Shown: positions 44,921-57,042 of the stretch, in pieces
Numbering within the stretch: position 1 is the first letter of the stretch
How the letters are laid out: the number at the start of each line of letters is the position of its first letter
Assembly (NCBI GenBank): GCA_963853835.1
Contig: OY970822.1
Location: forward strand, 44,876,404-44,940,403
From: Calendula officinalis
Taxonomy: Eukaryota; Streptophyta; Magnoliopsida; Asterales; Asteraceae
Length of the DNA: 64,000 nt
Reading direction: 5' to 3'
Position numbers and translations under genes: made by a program
Notes under the pieces: model-generated
The model's input: only the letters and a program-made list of their open reading frames with translations
Database searches by the model: none
What the model was told of the DNA's origin: nothing

Positions 44921-46639
44921 GATCATTCCACCTAAAAAACCTATGTCGTGTGTATTATGTGCTCCGTATTTCTTTTCAGCTCTTTATTGCAATAAAATTT
45001 ACTTCCTCCGTATCAAAATAAGTGACATACTTTCCATTTTGGAGTGTATCAAAATAAGTGACACACTTTGAAAACTTTCTTTAGTTGGTAAATATAGTGG
45101 GACTCATACCCATTAACTATCCACTATAATAAAGTGAAATTGCCCTTATACCCTTACTTTTACTTTTAAACTCGTTAATATCACTTTATTCAATATAAGT
45201 GGTACTCATCCTCAACTAATTATGTACTTTAATATATTTTAACCTCTACTTTAATTTTTTACCCCAAAAACATGTAAACCAATTTGTGTCACTTATTTTG
45301 ATATGGAGGAAGTATGTCTTTAGTTGAAGCCTTTGTAAAGTGAACGGGAAAAAGAAACTAATTTCTAGTGTTTATACTTTTCTTTTTTTAACGACAAGTT
45401 AGTAAGTCTAGACAGTGACATTCAAAAGGGGCTGTATGTCTTTTCTTGAACTCTCCATCTATGAGAATAAACCCCACCATTTATTCACGACAGAACTTGA
45501 ACCTATAATCTGACAACACTTATTTTTTTACCAATACCACTAGTCTAGAAGTTTTGATCAATATTTATACTTCATTTCATATTATTGAACCAAATTATTA
45601 AAGAGGTCAGAATCTCGAGATAGACCTAGGGATTCGTTATCCTCATCAAATAACATTCTTGCGCTTTTACTTTACCAAAATTACTACTAATTTTATGACC
45701 GAATACAAGTATGCAGCATTCATTTTAATTTAAATTTTGAGAACGTGGACCATGGTAAGAGTTATGTGTATGATTGTTAATTTCTTTTAACGAATGTTTG
45801 AAAATGGTTTTTGAATTAAATTGGTGAATTTCTAAATATAGTTAAATTGTTCGGATCAGATTAATCGGCAGGTTGAACCGGATACACAATATTAAATATT
45901 TATAAATAGGTAACTTACAAAGATCAACAGATTAGAAAAATTCATAACATCAAATACCTTAAAATTTTGAGAATATTCAAAAAGTTTATCTAAAACATAT
46001 GGAGTACAAAAAGTTCATATACTTATTTTATTAATCATTTTTAAAAAAAAAATTATATGGTTTTATGTGGTTTGACCGGACGGTTCAACTAAGTTTTTAT
46101 GTCCAACCATACAGTTTAACTAGGTTTGTATGTACAACCGGCCGGTTCGGACTGATCTACACCTTTGATCTAACCGGCTCATTCCGATTAGCTAACTTTT
46201 TGTATCTGATTCGACCATGTTCAACCAGTATATTCAATCGAATTTTTAAAAATTGCTTTCAACCTTAATTTCTCATGCTTTATTGTAAATTTACTCAAAT
46301 ATTTCTGAAAAACTCTTTGAGAAATTTCCTCTTTAGTTTACCAATTGGTATAAAGTACAACAACAACAATAATAAATATATCTACCTTAAAATGAAGTAA
46401 CAAAAGTGTGGGTCGGTTATATTGTTCGATAAAATAATAATATAAGCACACATAAATACACGTGAATATATTGTATAAAAACACCATGATGGCATTGACC
46501 AAAGTGTACCCATAGTAATTTATAGTGTCATTTCCCTATCATAATGTACACTTGGTACCATATAGTGCAATTACAACGATGTAGGAATAATTTCAGTTTG
46601 GCTTATAAATAATTAGGGTTTTTTTAGTCCCTAATAAGT
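44921..46639. other. Intergenic, A/T-rich; contains one Stowaway MITE
   Basis: Apart from the MITE at 45002-45312 I see no gene. The stretch near 46065-46210 has GGTTCAAC/CCGGTT words like those of the element at 44471 and is probably old repeat sequence. Its 67-residue ORF is low-complexity and not supported. Confidence 0.6.
45002..45312. mobile_element. Stowaway MITE (Tc1/mariner type)
   Basis: 311 bp with TA duplications at 45000-45001 and 45313-45314. The terminal inverted repeats of 26 bp (beginning CTTCCTCCGTATCAAAATAA) have one mismatch. No coding capacity. Confidence 0.92.
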
Positions 46640-47606
46640 GAAATATAATACTCATACGCTTTTACTGACCAATTTAAATTTTATGGAGATACTCAACACT
46701 TTTTAAACTTTTATTTATTAATCAATAGTGATACAATAAATATGCAAGCAGTTTGCGGAATAGCTAAGAATAAATCCTAACTAGACTGCTTGCATGTGAT
46801 AGACAACAACAATTATCTAAGACAAGTTTATGATCAACAAATGATCAAGCACAGGACCAGACACTTTCGTTATACAGATTCAATTCTCGAATCAGATAAC
46901 TAGAGTTAACTGGTGGTTTACACTCTGCTCAAGGGAATAAAGTTATGGGGTAATTTTAGCAACGTGTAACCTTGTTGGGTGCACACAGAAATCGATCGCC
47001 TAAGTCCTCAATTTATATCATTGGGAAACATAAAGCCAAAGGAATGATCGACCGATTCCACGTGTGAGAATTCCGTTGGTGCAGAGGATATTTCATGGGA
47101 CGAGCACAACTAACGGAATTATGACAGTTCTTTCTGTCGTCTTGTGATCGCCGATATCTTCCAGAAGATTTGCAAGATATTCTCATAATCAGCGATGCAC
47201 AAACTTGTGCTTTACTTGTGTCTTTCTGTGACGCTGAAACTTTGGTCCTATGTATACTTTTGGTAGCCATGAGTTTTTCGGATACTCATGCTTCTTCAGA
47301 TGGCCTTCAGCTTCAGCGGCCTTCATTAAGAGTTTTGCTTAGAGTCTGTTCAGTGGTTCAACGTTTTGTCCATTGCGTTGAACCTGTTATACTATATGAT
47401 CTGTTAACCAGTATGTGATTCCGCACGGGGAACTGATCGTTGTTTCAGATAGTAATCGAATAGTGTAACTAGGTAACTAAAATCCGAACTGATCAGATAC
47501 AGTTACCCACAATCTGAGGAACTAATTCTCAGATTGTCTTCTAATTATTTGTCTTTTTGTCTTCATTAAATCTCTTCAGTGTGGAATATTTTTCAGCGAC
47601 CCAACA
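46640..47606 (-). repeat. Copia LTR remnant, left edge uncertain
   Basis: Read on the minus strand it starts TGTTGGGTCGCTG at 47606, has a TATAAATT-like box near 47020 and a TTCCGC word near 46757, the same order as in the other copia LTRs here. I could not find a matching CA end or a target duplication, so it is a solo or truncated LTR. The ORFs across it are not supported. Confidence 0.5.
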
Positions 47607-47641
47607 GTTTTATTTGATGCCAAGGTTGTATGCATATTAAG

Positions 47642-48203
47642 TAATGATATATGGTCCGTATCGATATACCATCCGGAAGGATAACCTCCCCGGATGGTTA
47701 AAACGGATAACGACAAAGTAGAACGAACGATCGATCTCAAAATGAGAGTTCCAACGAGAGGAGACGTGTTGAGTGGCTTTTACGGATAAAGCATATCGAA
47801 GCAAGTGCATAATTAATGCGTGCAGACTTGAAGACGGCGAGGGCGAAAGCCTACGTTATTACCCGATGGGTCCTCAAGTGTAGATGGGTCTTTTACCCGG
47901 AAGACTCGTCGGAACCTAGATCAAAGAGAGAAGCCTTCGTTTTCCCGCTCGGACAGATCGGCTATAAAGGATGGCCTTAAGCTTCCTTCCAGGTATTGAG
48001 TACACAACGCATTAAACACACACACCAAACACTTTCAAATTCCATTCGATACTTAAATCCTTAATTCGTATAAACGCTGACTTGAGCGTCGGAGTGTTCC
48101 CACAGGGATCCACCCTGGGAACCTTTGACTTAGAGTTGTTCATTGATTGCAGGATCATCGTTGGAACCGTCCTGCTAGCCGATCGTGAAATCCGGTTCTA
48201 ACA
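47642..48203 (+). repeat. 5' LTR of the Tat element
   Basis: 562 bp, from TAATGATATATGG to TTCTAACA. The start is set by the TTAAG duplication; TGATATATGG three bases later would give a TG start but loses the duplication. Confidence 0.85.
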
Positions 48204-48205
48204 TT

Positions 48206-48222
48206 TGGCGCCATCCGTGGGA
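48206..48222 (+). other. Primer binding site of the Tat element
   Basis: TGGCGCCATCCGTGGGA starts two bases after the LTR. It resembles the TGGCGCC... primer sites of Tat and Athila elements; the exact tRNA was not determined. Confidence 0.75.
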
Positions 48223-48234
48223 CCCTAGAACATA

Positions 48235-49974
48235 ATGGTCCAAGAAACATCGTTGGGAGGCAGAGATCCTGCACAAGTAACACCGGCGAGATCTTTGGCA
48301 GAAAACCTGTTCACACCTGGGCCGACTCCGGCTCTGTTGAATTCTGCCTTAGGGCCTCCACCGTTGGAGAACGCAGAAGGAGGTCCGACACCCGAAGAAA
48401 TGGAGGAGTTTAATCTTTTCTGCGAGTTCAGAAAAATGAGGCAGTTGGAGAAAACCCGTCCGAAGGCAACAGAAGAAATGGTGGGAATTGGCAAAATCCT
48501 CGAGTACTCAAGCGACAACGAATCCGTAGAAGAAATGTACGCAGAGAAAAGGCCTGAGAAAGATGCTCGAACAAAGAAGTCCCCTTTAAAGACCCTTGCT
48601 AACGCAGAGAAGAAAACTTCCCTTAGAAAACAGAAAGCTCCAGAGAAGCACGCCAGTGGTCGTACTTTTCTTTCTCCCTTTACTGATGAGATCAACGAAG
48701 TGCCCATACCTACAGGGCTGATAGGCCCTCGCGTGAAGTCATATGATGGTACGGGAGATCCGGACGATCACGTTGCAAGCTTCCGATGGGCTGTCCGAAT
48801 GATCCCTATGGATCAGAGGCTATTGTGTCTGTTCTTCACCGGAACCTTAGAGGGTTCGGCACGGTGTTGGTTTTCTAGCCTCCCACAAAGAAGTATACCC
48901 AACTTTGAGGAATTAGTGGTGCAGTTCAGTCATAGCTTCATACAACAAAAAAAGTACCAGCAACAGTCACAATCCATCATGGCGTGCCGTCAACGGGAGG
49001 GGGAGTCAAACAAGTCCTATTTTAAAAGGTTCAACGAGCAAAGCCGGAAGATGCCCGTTAGAGAGGATTCGCTTATTATCGCAGCTTTCACATACGACCT
49101 GAGGGAAGGCGAACTCTTCCGGGAGTTGTCAAAAACAGATTTCAAAAGGGCTGATGACATGATCACCACAGTTAACATGGTTCTGAAGCAGGAGGAGGAG
49201 AGCGCAGAAAAACTGGGGTTCGAAGCCCAAGAGAAGAAAGGCACCGGTTCAGGGTCGGTAAGACATTACGAACGCTCGAAACATGCGTATAAGCCCAGCC
49301 ATCTGACACACCAGAACAGAAGCTCCTACAGAGCGCGTCAGGTGGGAGGTCGGTCACAAGGGGATAAATACGAATCGTATCGACCGGAAGCGTTCGCGAC
49401 AAGTGAAGCTCGTGGGGAGAAGAACGGAAGGCCAGCTAGAAAGAGGTACCCGAGAGACCCAAATGCATACTGTGAATTTCACAAGATAATGGGCTACGCA
49501 ACCGCGTCTTGTGAAAGTTATCGCAGAGAGAAGGAAGCATCCGGGAAAGGGAAAAATATCGTCTGCGCCGCAGAGCCCCCGTCTAAGGGAAAAGAAGTTG
49601 CTTACGATATTGAAATCATGGCGTTGGAAGAAGAAAAACCCCCTTTTCCTCACTCCAGGAAGCGAAAGACGGCCACTTTGGAGTTTGGGAGGGATGAACC
49701 CACTCCAGACGGTCATGTGGGGGTGGAACCGTTAGTAATATGCAGAACCATTGCTCGAACAATGGTCCGCAGGAACTATGTAGACGGAGGCAGCTCGGCC
49801 AACATTATGTATGATCATTGTTTCCAAAAATTCCCTTTTGGATATACGAGCCTTCATAAAACCTGCCACCGCTTCCGTAGTAGGCTTCTCAGGATGGTCC
49901 GTATGGCCGCGGGGAAAGATCCACTTGCCTCTTGTATTGACCGATTGGAATACACGTTCCAGCAATACAATTAA
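48235..49974 (+). pseudogene. Tat gag and start of protease
   Basis: The ATG at 48235 follows the primer site. The gag domain (about residues 190-330: FFTGTLEGSARCWFSSLP, then QREGESNKSYFKRFN) is intact. A Tat-type CEFH...C knuckle near 49470 reads CEFHKIMGYATASC, with the usual GH changed to GY. The protease active site is VDGGSSANIMYD near 49785. A frameshift near 49850-49865, inside the protease, moves the true frame to the one starting at 49811, so the last about 40 residues of this reading frame are false. Confidence 0.88.
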
Positions 49975-52900
49975 AACCGAGTTCATAGTCATCGAAGCCC
50001 CTTCCAGATATAATGCAATCTTGGGACGGACCAGGATGTGGCAACTACAAGCGATCGCATCCACAATACATGGTTTACTTAAATTCCCTTCTGAACAAGG
50101 TGTGATCACGGTACGGAGTGTACCAATGCACATGCCTGAGTGTGACAGCATCACACATCAAGATAGTTGGACGGAGCAAGAAGAGGTGCACGTCGTAATT
50201 AACCCAGACCATCCTGACACGCATGTTAGGGTCGGTCGATACCTTCCGGGAAAAGTAAGGGCGGAGTTGGAAGCTCTATTAAAAAAGAACAAACATGTAT
50301 TCGCATGGAAACCAAAGGATATGACAGTCGTTTCCCGAAAGGTGATAGAACATAAATTGAACGTTAATCCGGCGTTCGCTCCGGTTAAACATTCTAAAAG
50401 AGGATTGACCCCAATATTAAATGAAGTGGTAAACAAAGAAGTAGAAGACCTTGTGGCAGCTGGGGTATTACGCAGCACACAATACCCAGATTGGATTTCT
50501 AACCCGGTCCTAGTAAAGAAGGGAGACGGATCCATGCGCATGTGTGTCGATTTCAAGGACCTCAATAAGGCTTGCCCAAAGGATAGCTATCCCCTTCCTG
50601 AGATTGAACAGAAAGTGGAATCCTTGGGAAGATACAAGTGGAAGTCATTCTTAGACGCATACAAAGGTTACCACCAGGTGCAGATGGCTAAGGAAGACGA
50701 AGAGAAAACGGCTTTCCACACGATAAAGGGCACATACTGTTACATCAAAATGCCTTTCGGTCTCCGTAATGCAGGCGCGACGTACCAGCGCTTGGTCGAT
50801 AAAGCGTTCGAAAATCAGATTGGGAGGAACCTAGAAGTATACGTCGACGACATGGTGATAAAGAGTAAGGAAGATGAAGATTTCATAAAAGATACGGAAG
50901 AAACCCTGTCGCGTTTACATGCAATCAATATGAAATTAAACCCAAAGAAGTGTTCGTTTGGCATGAGCACAGGAAAGTTCTTGGGACACATTGTGTCCCC
51001 TTCCGGGATACAGGCGAATCCGGAGAAGGTAGTGACGTTGTTGAAAATGAAGGCTCCCCGAACCGTGAAGGAAGTTCAAAGCCTAAATGGAAAGTTGGCG
51101 GCTCTCGGCCGTTTCCTTGCGAAGTCTGGCGAAAATTCGGTACCTTTCTTCAAGGCCTTGCACGGGTGTATGAAGAAAGGGGAAGTCGAATGGTCAGAAG
51201 AGGCTGAAAAAGCGTTCGAAAACCTGAAGCAGCATCAGTGCACCATCCCATCCGTCGCAAGCCCAATAAGCGGGGAATCCCTTGTCATGTACTTGTCAAC
51301 CAATAGGGAAGCAGTGAGTTCTGTTTTGATTACCGAAAGGGGGAAACAACAGGTTCCGGTTTACTTCGTAAGTCGAACTTTGTAGGGAGCAGAGTTAAAT
51401 TACTCGTTGATCGAAAAGCTGATAGTGGCCTTGATTTACTCGGTAAGGCGGTTGAAAAGATACTTTCAAGCCCATCCGGTGACTATCCTAACCAATCAAC
51501 CCATCCGGAGTATATTGCTCAAACCCGAGAGGTCAGGAAGAGTAACTAAGTGGGCAATCGAGTTGGGAGAATACGACATAACGTTCAAACCAAGACCTAG
51601 CATCAAGGGGCAGGCTTTAGCAGATTTCCTAGTAGAAATGCCCGACGAAGAACGCGTCATGGCCGTCGAACAGAGTGGACCAAGCAAAAGGAAGGCCCTA
51701 TGGCAGATGTACACCGACGGCACCGCGGGAGCGGATGGATGCAGGGCAGGGATCGTTTTAACGGGTCCGAATGAAGAAAAAAATAACATATGCCCTACGA
51801 TTCGATTTCACATGTTCGAATAACGAGGCCGAATACGAAGCATTGCTTGCAGGTCTGAGTCTGGCTCAGACAATGGAGATCAAAGAAGTAGACGCTTTTG
51901 TAGACTCCATGTTAATCGTCAACCAAATCAACAGGTCTTGCGAAGCCAAAGAGAGTCACATGAAGCGGTATCTGGAGTTGGCAAAGGCCAAGATAGGGAA
52001 ATTTGAAAAGTTCACGGTAACCCAAATCCCCCGAACAAAGAACAAAGAAGCGGATGCTCTCAGTATATTAGCATCAATGTTATATTGCCACCTCACTAAA
52101 AAGGTGCTAGTGGAGGTACTCCCGAGAAGGAGTATTGAGGAAACAGGAGAGGAGATGATCGAGGTAGATATCGATGAAGGTTGCTGGAGAGCCCCGATAC
52201 TCCGATACCTCCAGAACGGGGTGCTTCCGGAAGGTGCCAACGAAGCAAGAAAGCTACGAATAAACGCATGAAAATACACCGTTGGAAACGGAATCCTATA
52301 CCGGAAGGGTTACTCTACTCCTTGGTTGCGATGTTTAGGAAAAGACGAGGCACAGAAAGCAATAACGGAGGTACATGAAGGTCTGTGCGGTTCGCATATA
52401 GGGTCACGGGCCCTAACACAGAAGCTATTCAGAATGGGGTACTTTTGGCCTCAAATGACGAAGGATGCTCAAGAATACGTCCAAAAGTGCCAACAATGTC
52501 AGGCATATTCAAACATCCCCAGTTTGCCTCCAGTGCGCCTCTCGAGCATCCTAAGTCCTTGGCCATTCTGCCAGTGGGGCATTGACATCGTCGGACCATT
52601 TCCTAAGACTCGGGGCGGTGTCAGGTTCTTAGTTGTGGCAATTGACTATTTCACCAAGTGGGTGAGAGCAAAGCCGTTTTCATGTATATCTGGGGCAAAC
52701 ATAGTCAAATTTGTTTGGCAACAAATCGTTTGTCATTTCGGTCTTGCACACACAATAATCAGTGATAATGGGAAGCAATTTTCTAACAACCCGTTTAAAA
52801 AATGGTGTGCCGCTCTCAGTATCCAGCAAAATTTCACCTCCGTCGCCCACCCGCAAGCCAATGGCCAGACGGAAGTAACCAATAGAACCATCATGAAGGG

Positions 52901-53417
52901 AATCAAGACACGTCTATACCGAATGGATACCGGTTGGGTTGACGAGTTACAAAGCGTCTTATGGTCGTATCGAACAACGGTTCGGAGAGGAACGCAGGAA
53001 ACCCCCTACAGCTTGGTATATGGCTCGGAGGCGACAATCCCCTTGGAGATTGCTCTACCTTCTCATAGGATGGAAAACTTTCGTCTGGAAGGAAATGAGG
53101 AGGCGTTAAGGTACAATCTGGATATCATCGATGAGCGGCGCGAAAATGCGGCTTTGCGGCAGGCGGCATACAAATCCCTGACGGAAGGATATTACAACAA
53201 AAGAGTGAAGGGGGTAGCTTGTAAGGTCGGTGATCTGGTCCTCCGGAAGAATGAAGCCAACTTACGATACAAGCCAGGAAAATTGTGTCCCAACTGGGAA
53301 GGACCCTACAGGGTCAAGGATGCAGGAAGAAATGGTTCTTATAAGCTGGAGACGATCGACCGAGCAGCTATACCACGGACTTGGAATATGAGGAACCTAC
53401 GGAAGTTTTATCTTTAA
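49811..53417 (+). pseudogene. Tat pol: RT, two RNase H domains, integrase
   Basis: RT (WISNPVLVKKGDGSMRMCVDF, YVDDMVIKSK) is followed by the gypsy RNase H, which is broken by a TAG at 51383. The second RNase H (MYTDGTAGADGCRAGIV, SNNEAEYEALLAGL) is broken by a +1 A in an A-run near 51775. A TGA at 52269 stands where CGA is expected. Integrase runs open to 53417: HHCC zinc region, WGIDIVGPFP, SDNGKQF, QANGQTEVTNRT. The dual RNase H marks the Tat lineage. Without the breaks it would copy and integrate the element. Confidence 0.9.
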
Positions 53418-53850
53418 GTTTTCTGTTTCACCTAAGGACAAACCTTAAAGTCCAGAAACCGTAATCGGCAGTAAGCGTTTAAGCTATTTTTGCGTGGTAC
53501 CGAACACCTTCCGAGTAAGGTTACCCTTGAATGATATTGTTTTGTTCAAGCTTTATGTTATGCGACATAATTAGGGTACTTATTGAAGTATTTAACTTTA
53601 TTCCCTCTTGTTAAAATTTCTTATTGTGCAAATGCGTAGATACGGCTAAAATACTTATTAAGTCAACCGACCGAATAAACAACGATGATCGTATTTCCAC
53701 CGTCGCATGCTTTCGATTTCATTTTCGTTATTGTGTCGTGTTTTTCAGCTCTTCAAGAGACACAACCCCAGCCTCAAGCGATTGCAACAAAGTATAATGA
53801 GGGGAAACCAAGTCTTCAAACAAGCTCATAATATTCGTCTGAGCGTCCGG
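53418..53850. other. Spacer between integrase and antisense gene
   Basis: 433 bp; I see no gene or clear repeat in it. Confidence 0.6.
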
Positions 53851-56207
53851 TTAATCGTGGATTAATTGGGAATCTTGAAGCAAATCAGCATACGCTCGGT
53901 GAGTATCTAAACATCCTTGATACTGACCATACCGAATACTTTCCCTTTGAAGATCGGTGTTGGCTTTCACAAATTCATCTGAAGACACAAAAACTTGTAC
54001 CATACCGGCAATCCCTCTCTTCATTAACCATTCAAAATCTTGTTGACGAACGCGAGCATCATGCTCCAGCGTGTCCCTTTCAACAGTAACACTCTCGAAA
54101 CTTTCAAGGGTCACTTTCAGCTTCAAATCTCTTTCTACAACTTCCACCTCCAACTCTGCAATCTTTGCAGACAACGAACTACGATCAGCATTCAAAGAAA
54201 GAATCTGAGCATCTTTTGCTGCCAAGGAACCCCTCATATCCTCTAAAGCAGATGACAAATCCTTATTTTCTTCAACAAGACTCTTATTGGAGGCGGCGAG
54301 TTTCTCTTTCTCTTGAAGCTCCTTTTGGTGGAGCGATTTGGCGGTCATCATAAGTTGGTTGATACGTGAGAACTCCCGTTTGTGGTCACCCAAAGCTTGT
54401 TGACCACGAACCCCACGAAACTGAAGCTCAGACAAAGAATCAATGGTAGCCAGCAAATCAGATCGGGTTTTCTGGAAGAGACCCTCGTCAGTAAACGCTG
54501 ACAGGAAGCGTTTAGACGGACCGGGTTCGGCAGTAACATGATTGATTGAAGGAGTGGAAGTTATGGTGGCTTGCAAGTCCCGAATCAGCGGAGGTTCCAC
54601 AGGTTCTAGAGTCTCTAGTAGACTCTCGCTAATGGAAGCAGTTGAATGAGGAGGGGTAACCGGACGCATTCGGCGAGCTGCAGGTAGAAAAAGCAAATGT
54701 CATACAACTATATTCGATTAGAATAAAGAAAGACGATGTCAATCTCAAATTACCTAGGATGGGCCGATTCAGCAAGGACGATTGGCTCCGTCCTGAGGGA
54801 GATGATTGAAAACTCTTTGCGGAAGATGACAGTTGCAGCCCGATACCAAACAAAGTACTGCCAAAGGTGGCTAAATCAGAAAGGCTAGGTGAAGCAGTAG
54901 CTGGCTTAGGGGGAAGGTTCATTCCTAGAGAAAACAGAGGCACGGTGGAACTAACAGTTGCAGGGGTCGGAACAACGAGAGAAGGAGCTTTAAAGCTAAC
55001 AGTTGCAGGTGCGAACGGTGGAACGGCAGCGGCGGAAGCATCAGAAATAACAACACATTCAGATAAACCTGTGAAATTCAAAGATGATTCATGACTTGTT
55101 TCTTATAAAAAAAAGAAAGAAACAGCAACAAAGCACGCGTGAAAACTAAACGTACCAATCTCTCCATCCTTCGATCTTTTAGCCGGAGACGCTGGTTTTT
55201 TTTCTCGAATCCTTTTTTGACGGATCGGCTTTTCCTTCTCAACTACGGTCAGAGTACGAACAGACCGAACCTTCCGCGGTCTGGCGGATTCCTGTTGTGA
55301 GTCGGGGATCATGGTGGCCTCATTGCTAAACTCCGGAGGATCAAGATTTACAGTTTCCTGGCGGGTTTCGGATATCGCTTCCGGAGTACCCTCGGAACTT
55401 AAAACATCTTCCGACGGGGGAAGGAAGGGTACGATCGGTCCTTCAGACACAGATACGGTTCCTTTAGGGGGATCTCCTTTAGATACACGAAGATGTTGCA
55501 ATAGCGAAACGGCCTGACCGTCGATCTGCCAAATAGGACGAACTCCTTTGGAAAAATAGTAAGGACTCAAATCTGCCATTCCGAGGAAAACTTCATCAGG
55601 ATCCTCCCAATCTATACCAACGGATGACATCCTCTTCATAAAACCGCCTTCCTCGGAGGTTAGTGTGGGAGCCGGCTCAGACGTCCGCCCAAGGATCGTA
55701 CCCCAAGGGAGCACGACGTCGCGAAAAGCTGATCGATCAACAAAGAAAAACCCATACTTCCAGTTATGAATATAGTCTTTTAGGCCGGTGATGCGATCAC
55801 TTTGACCTGAACGCAGCGTGAGCACAGCCCAATCCCCACGATCGGTCACGACATAGAAACAACGAAAGAGTTTAGTCGACAATGGAATACCCAAAGACCT
55901 ACTCAGCATGATGAATGCGATGATTTTTCGAAAAGAATTGGGAGCAAGTTGGGTTAAATGAAGCTTAAGGTCCTGGAGTAGTGACATAATGAAAGAATCA
56001 ACCGGAAATCGAAGCCCACCTAACAAGTACTGAACATAAAGGGTTCAAAACCTTCGGGAGTAGTGACTGAATGCGGTCATCAATATGGTATTCTTCAACA
56101 ACCTTGGATAAATCTTTCTCAGAAAGACCGGTGTAGGTGTTGAGCGCAGGCCGACGTTCCCTGGAGGGCTTATCGGTTTTCTCTTTAGGAATTTTGTCCT
56201 TCCTCAT
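53851..56207 (-). pseudogene. Tat antisense ORF, three exons, two frameshifts
   Basis: The ATG at 56207 starts MRKDKIPKEKTDK. Exons are 56207-55156 (donor G/GTACGT), 55068-54754 (acceptor TTTCACAG, donor G/GTAATT) and 54677-53851 (acceptor CTGCAG). Exon phases close perfectly if two single bases are missing near 56045 and 56032, where the frame shifts. Exon 1 resembles the Pfam family for putative gypsy-type transposon proteins (Transposase_28): LGGLRFPVDSFIMSLLQDL, LAPNSFRKIIAFIML. Exon 2 is Ser/Pro/Ala-rich; exon 3 is a long predicted coiled coil (KLAASNKSLVEENKDL to VERDTLEHDA). A TATATATA box lies at 56310-56317, about 103 nt upstream. Function unknown. Confidence 0.8.
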
Positions 56208-56309
56208 AATGACCGGATGATTTTGAAAGAAAGAAAAAAGGGGGAAAGGGGGAGAAGATATTGGTAAGTTTCTGCGAGAAGGCGTGAGATATGGAAGAAT
56301 CAAGCAAAG

Positions 56310-56317
56310 TATATATA
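56310..56317 (-). promoter_or_regulatory. TATA box of the Tat antisense ORF
   Basis: TATATATA on the minus strand about 103 nt before the antisense ATG, inside the element and outside the LTR. It suggests an internal antisense promoter. Confidence 0.5.
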
Positions 56318-56482
56318 AGAAAAAATATTGAAAAGGCCCATAAGGAGTTACCCAACGGTCGGAAAAAACTTAACGGTAACTTTTCCAGAAAAAAGCGCGA
56401 CAAGACGGTAGGGTTAACCAACGAACCAAATGATAAACTTAAAATTAAAACCATGAGTTATTTATTTTTAACTTGAGGGACT

Positions 56483-57042
56483 TAATGATATATGGTCTGT
56501 ATCGATATACCATCCGGAAGGATAACCTCGCCGGATGGTTAAAACGGATAACGACAAAGTATAACGAACGATCGATCTCAAAATGAGAGTTCCAACGAGA
56601 GGAGACGTGTTGAGCGGCTTTTACGGATAAAGCATATCGAAGCAAGTGCACAATTAATGCGTGTAGACTTGAAGACGGCGAGGGCGAAAGCCTACGTTAT
56701 TACCCTTGGTCCTCAAGTGTAGATGGGTCTTTTACCCGGTAGACTCGTCGGAACCTGGATCAAAGAGAGAAGCCTTCGTTTTCCCGCTCGGACAGATCGG
56801 CTATAAAGGATGGCCTTAAGCATCCTTCCAGGTATTGAGTACACACCGCATTAAACACACTCACCAAACACTTTCAAATTCCATTCGATACTTAAATCCT
56901 TAATTCGTATAAACGCTGACTTGAGTGTCGGAGTGTTCCCACAGGGATCCACCCTGGGAACCTTTGACTTAGAGTTGTTCTTTGATTGCAGGATCATCGT
57001 TGGAACCGTCCTGCTAGCCGATCGTGAAATCCGGTTCTAACA
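56483..57042 (+). repeat. 3' LTR of the Tat element
   Basis: 560 bp, about 97 percent identical to the 5' LTR by eye, with a 2-bp deletion near 56705. It is preceded by a short purine tract (GAGGGA) and followed by TTAAG. Confidence 0.88.

Larger units (their letters stand above)
47642..57042 (+). mobile_element. Tat-lineage Ty3/gypsy element with antisense extra gene
   Basis: About 9.4 kb with LTRs of 562 and 560 bp and the target duplication TTAAG (47637-47641 and 57043-57047). Order: primer site, gag, protease, RT, RNase H, a second (archaeal-type) RNase H, integrase, then an antisense three-exon gene before the 3' LTR. Dual RNase H and antisense 3' ORFs are known features of the Tat lineage. 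The LTRs differ at roughly 14-15 sites plus a 2-bp indel. Pol has at least two frameshifts and two stops. Confidence 0.93.

Noticed and set aside
47170..47418. Plus-strand ORF of 82 residues
   Set aside because: It lies within the copia LTR remnant and has no recognisable domain.
46973..47606. Complete solo LTR with TGTTGGG/CCCAACA ends
   Set aside because: The two flanks do not share a target duplication, and the U5-like TTCCGC part lies outside this interval, so the left end must be further left; reported only as a remnant.
47645..48203. Tat LTR starting at TGATATATGG instead of TAATGAT
   Set aside because: The TG start would be more typical, but the preceding TAA is present at both LTRs and only the longer form leaves a perfect TTAAG target duplication.
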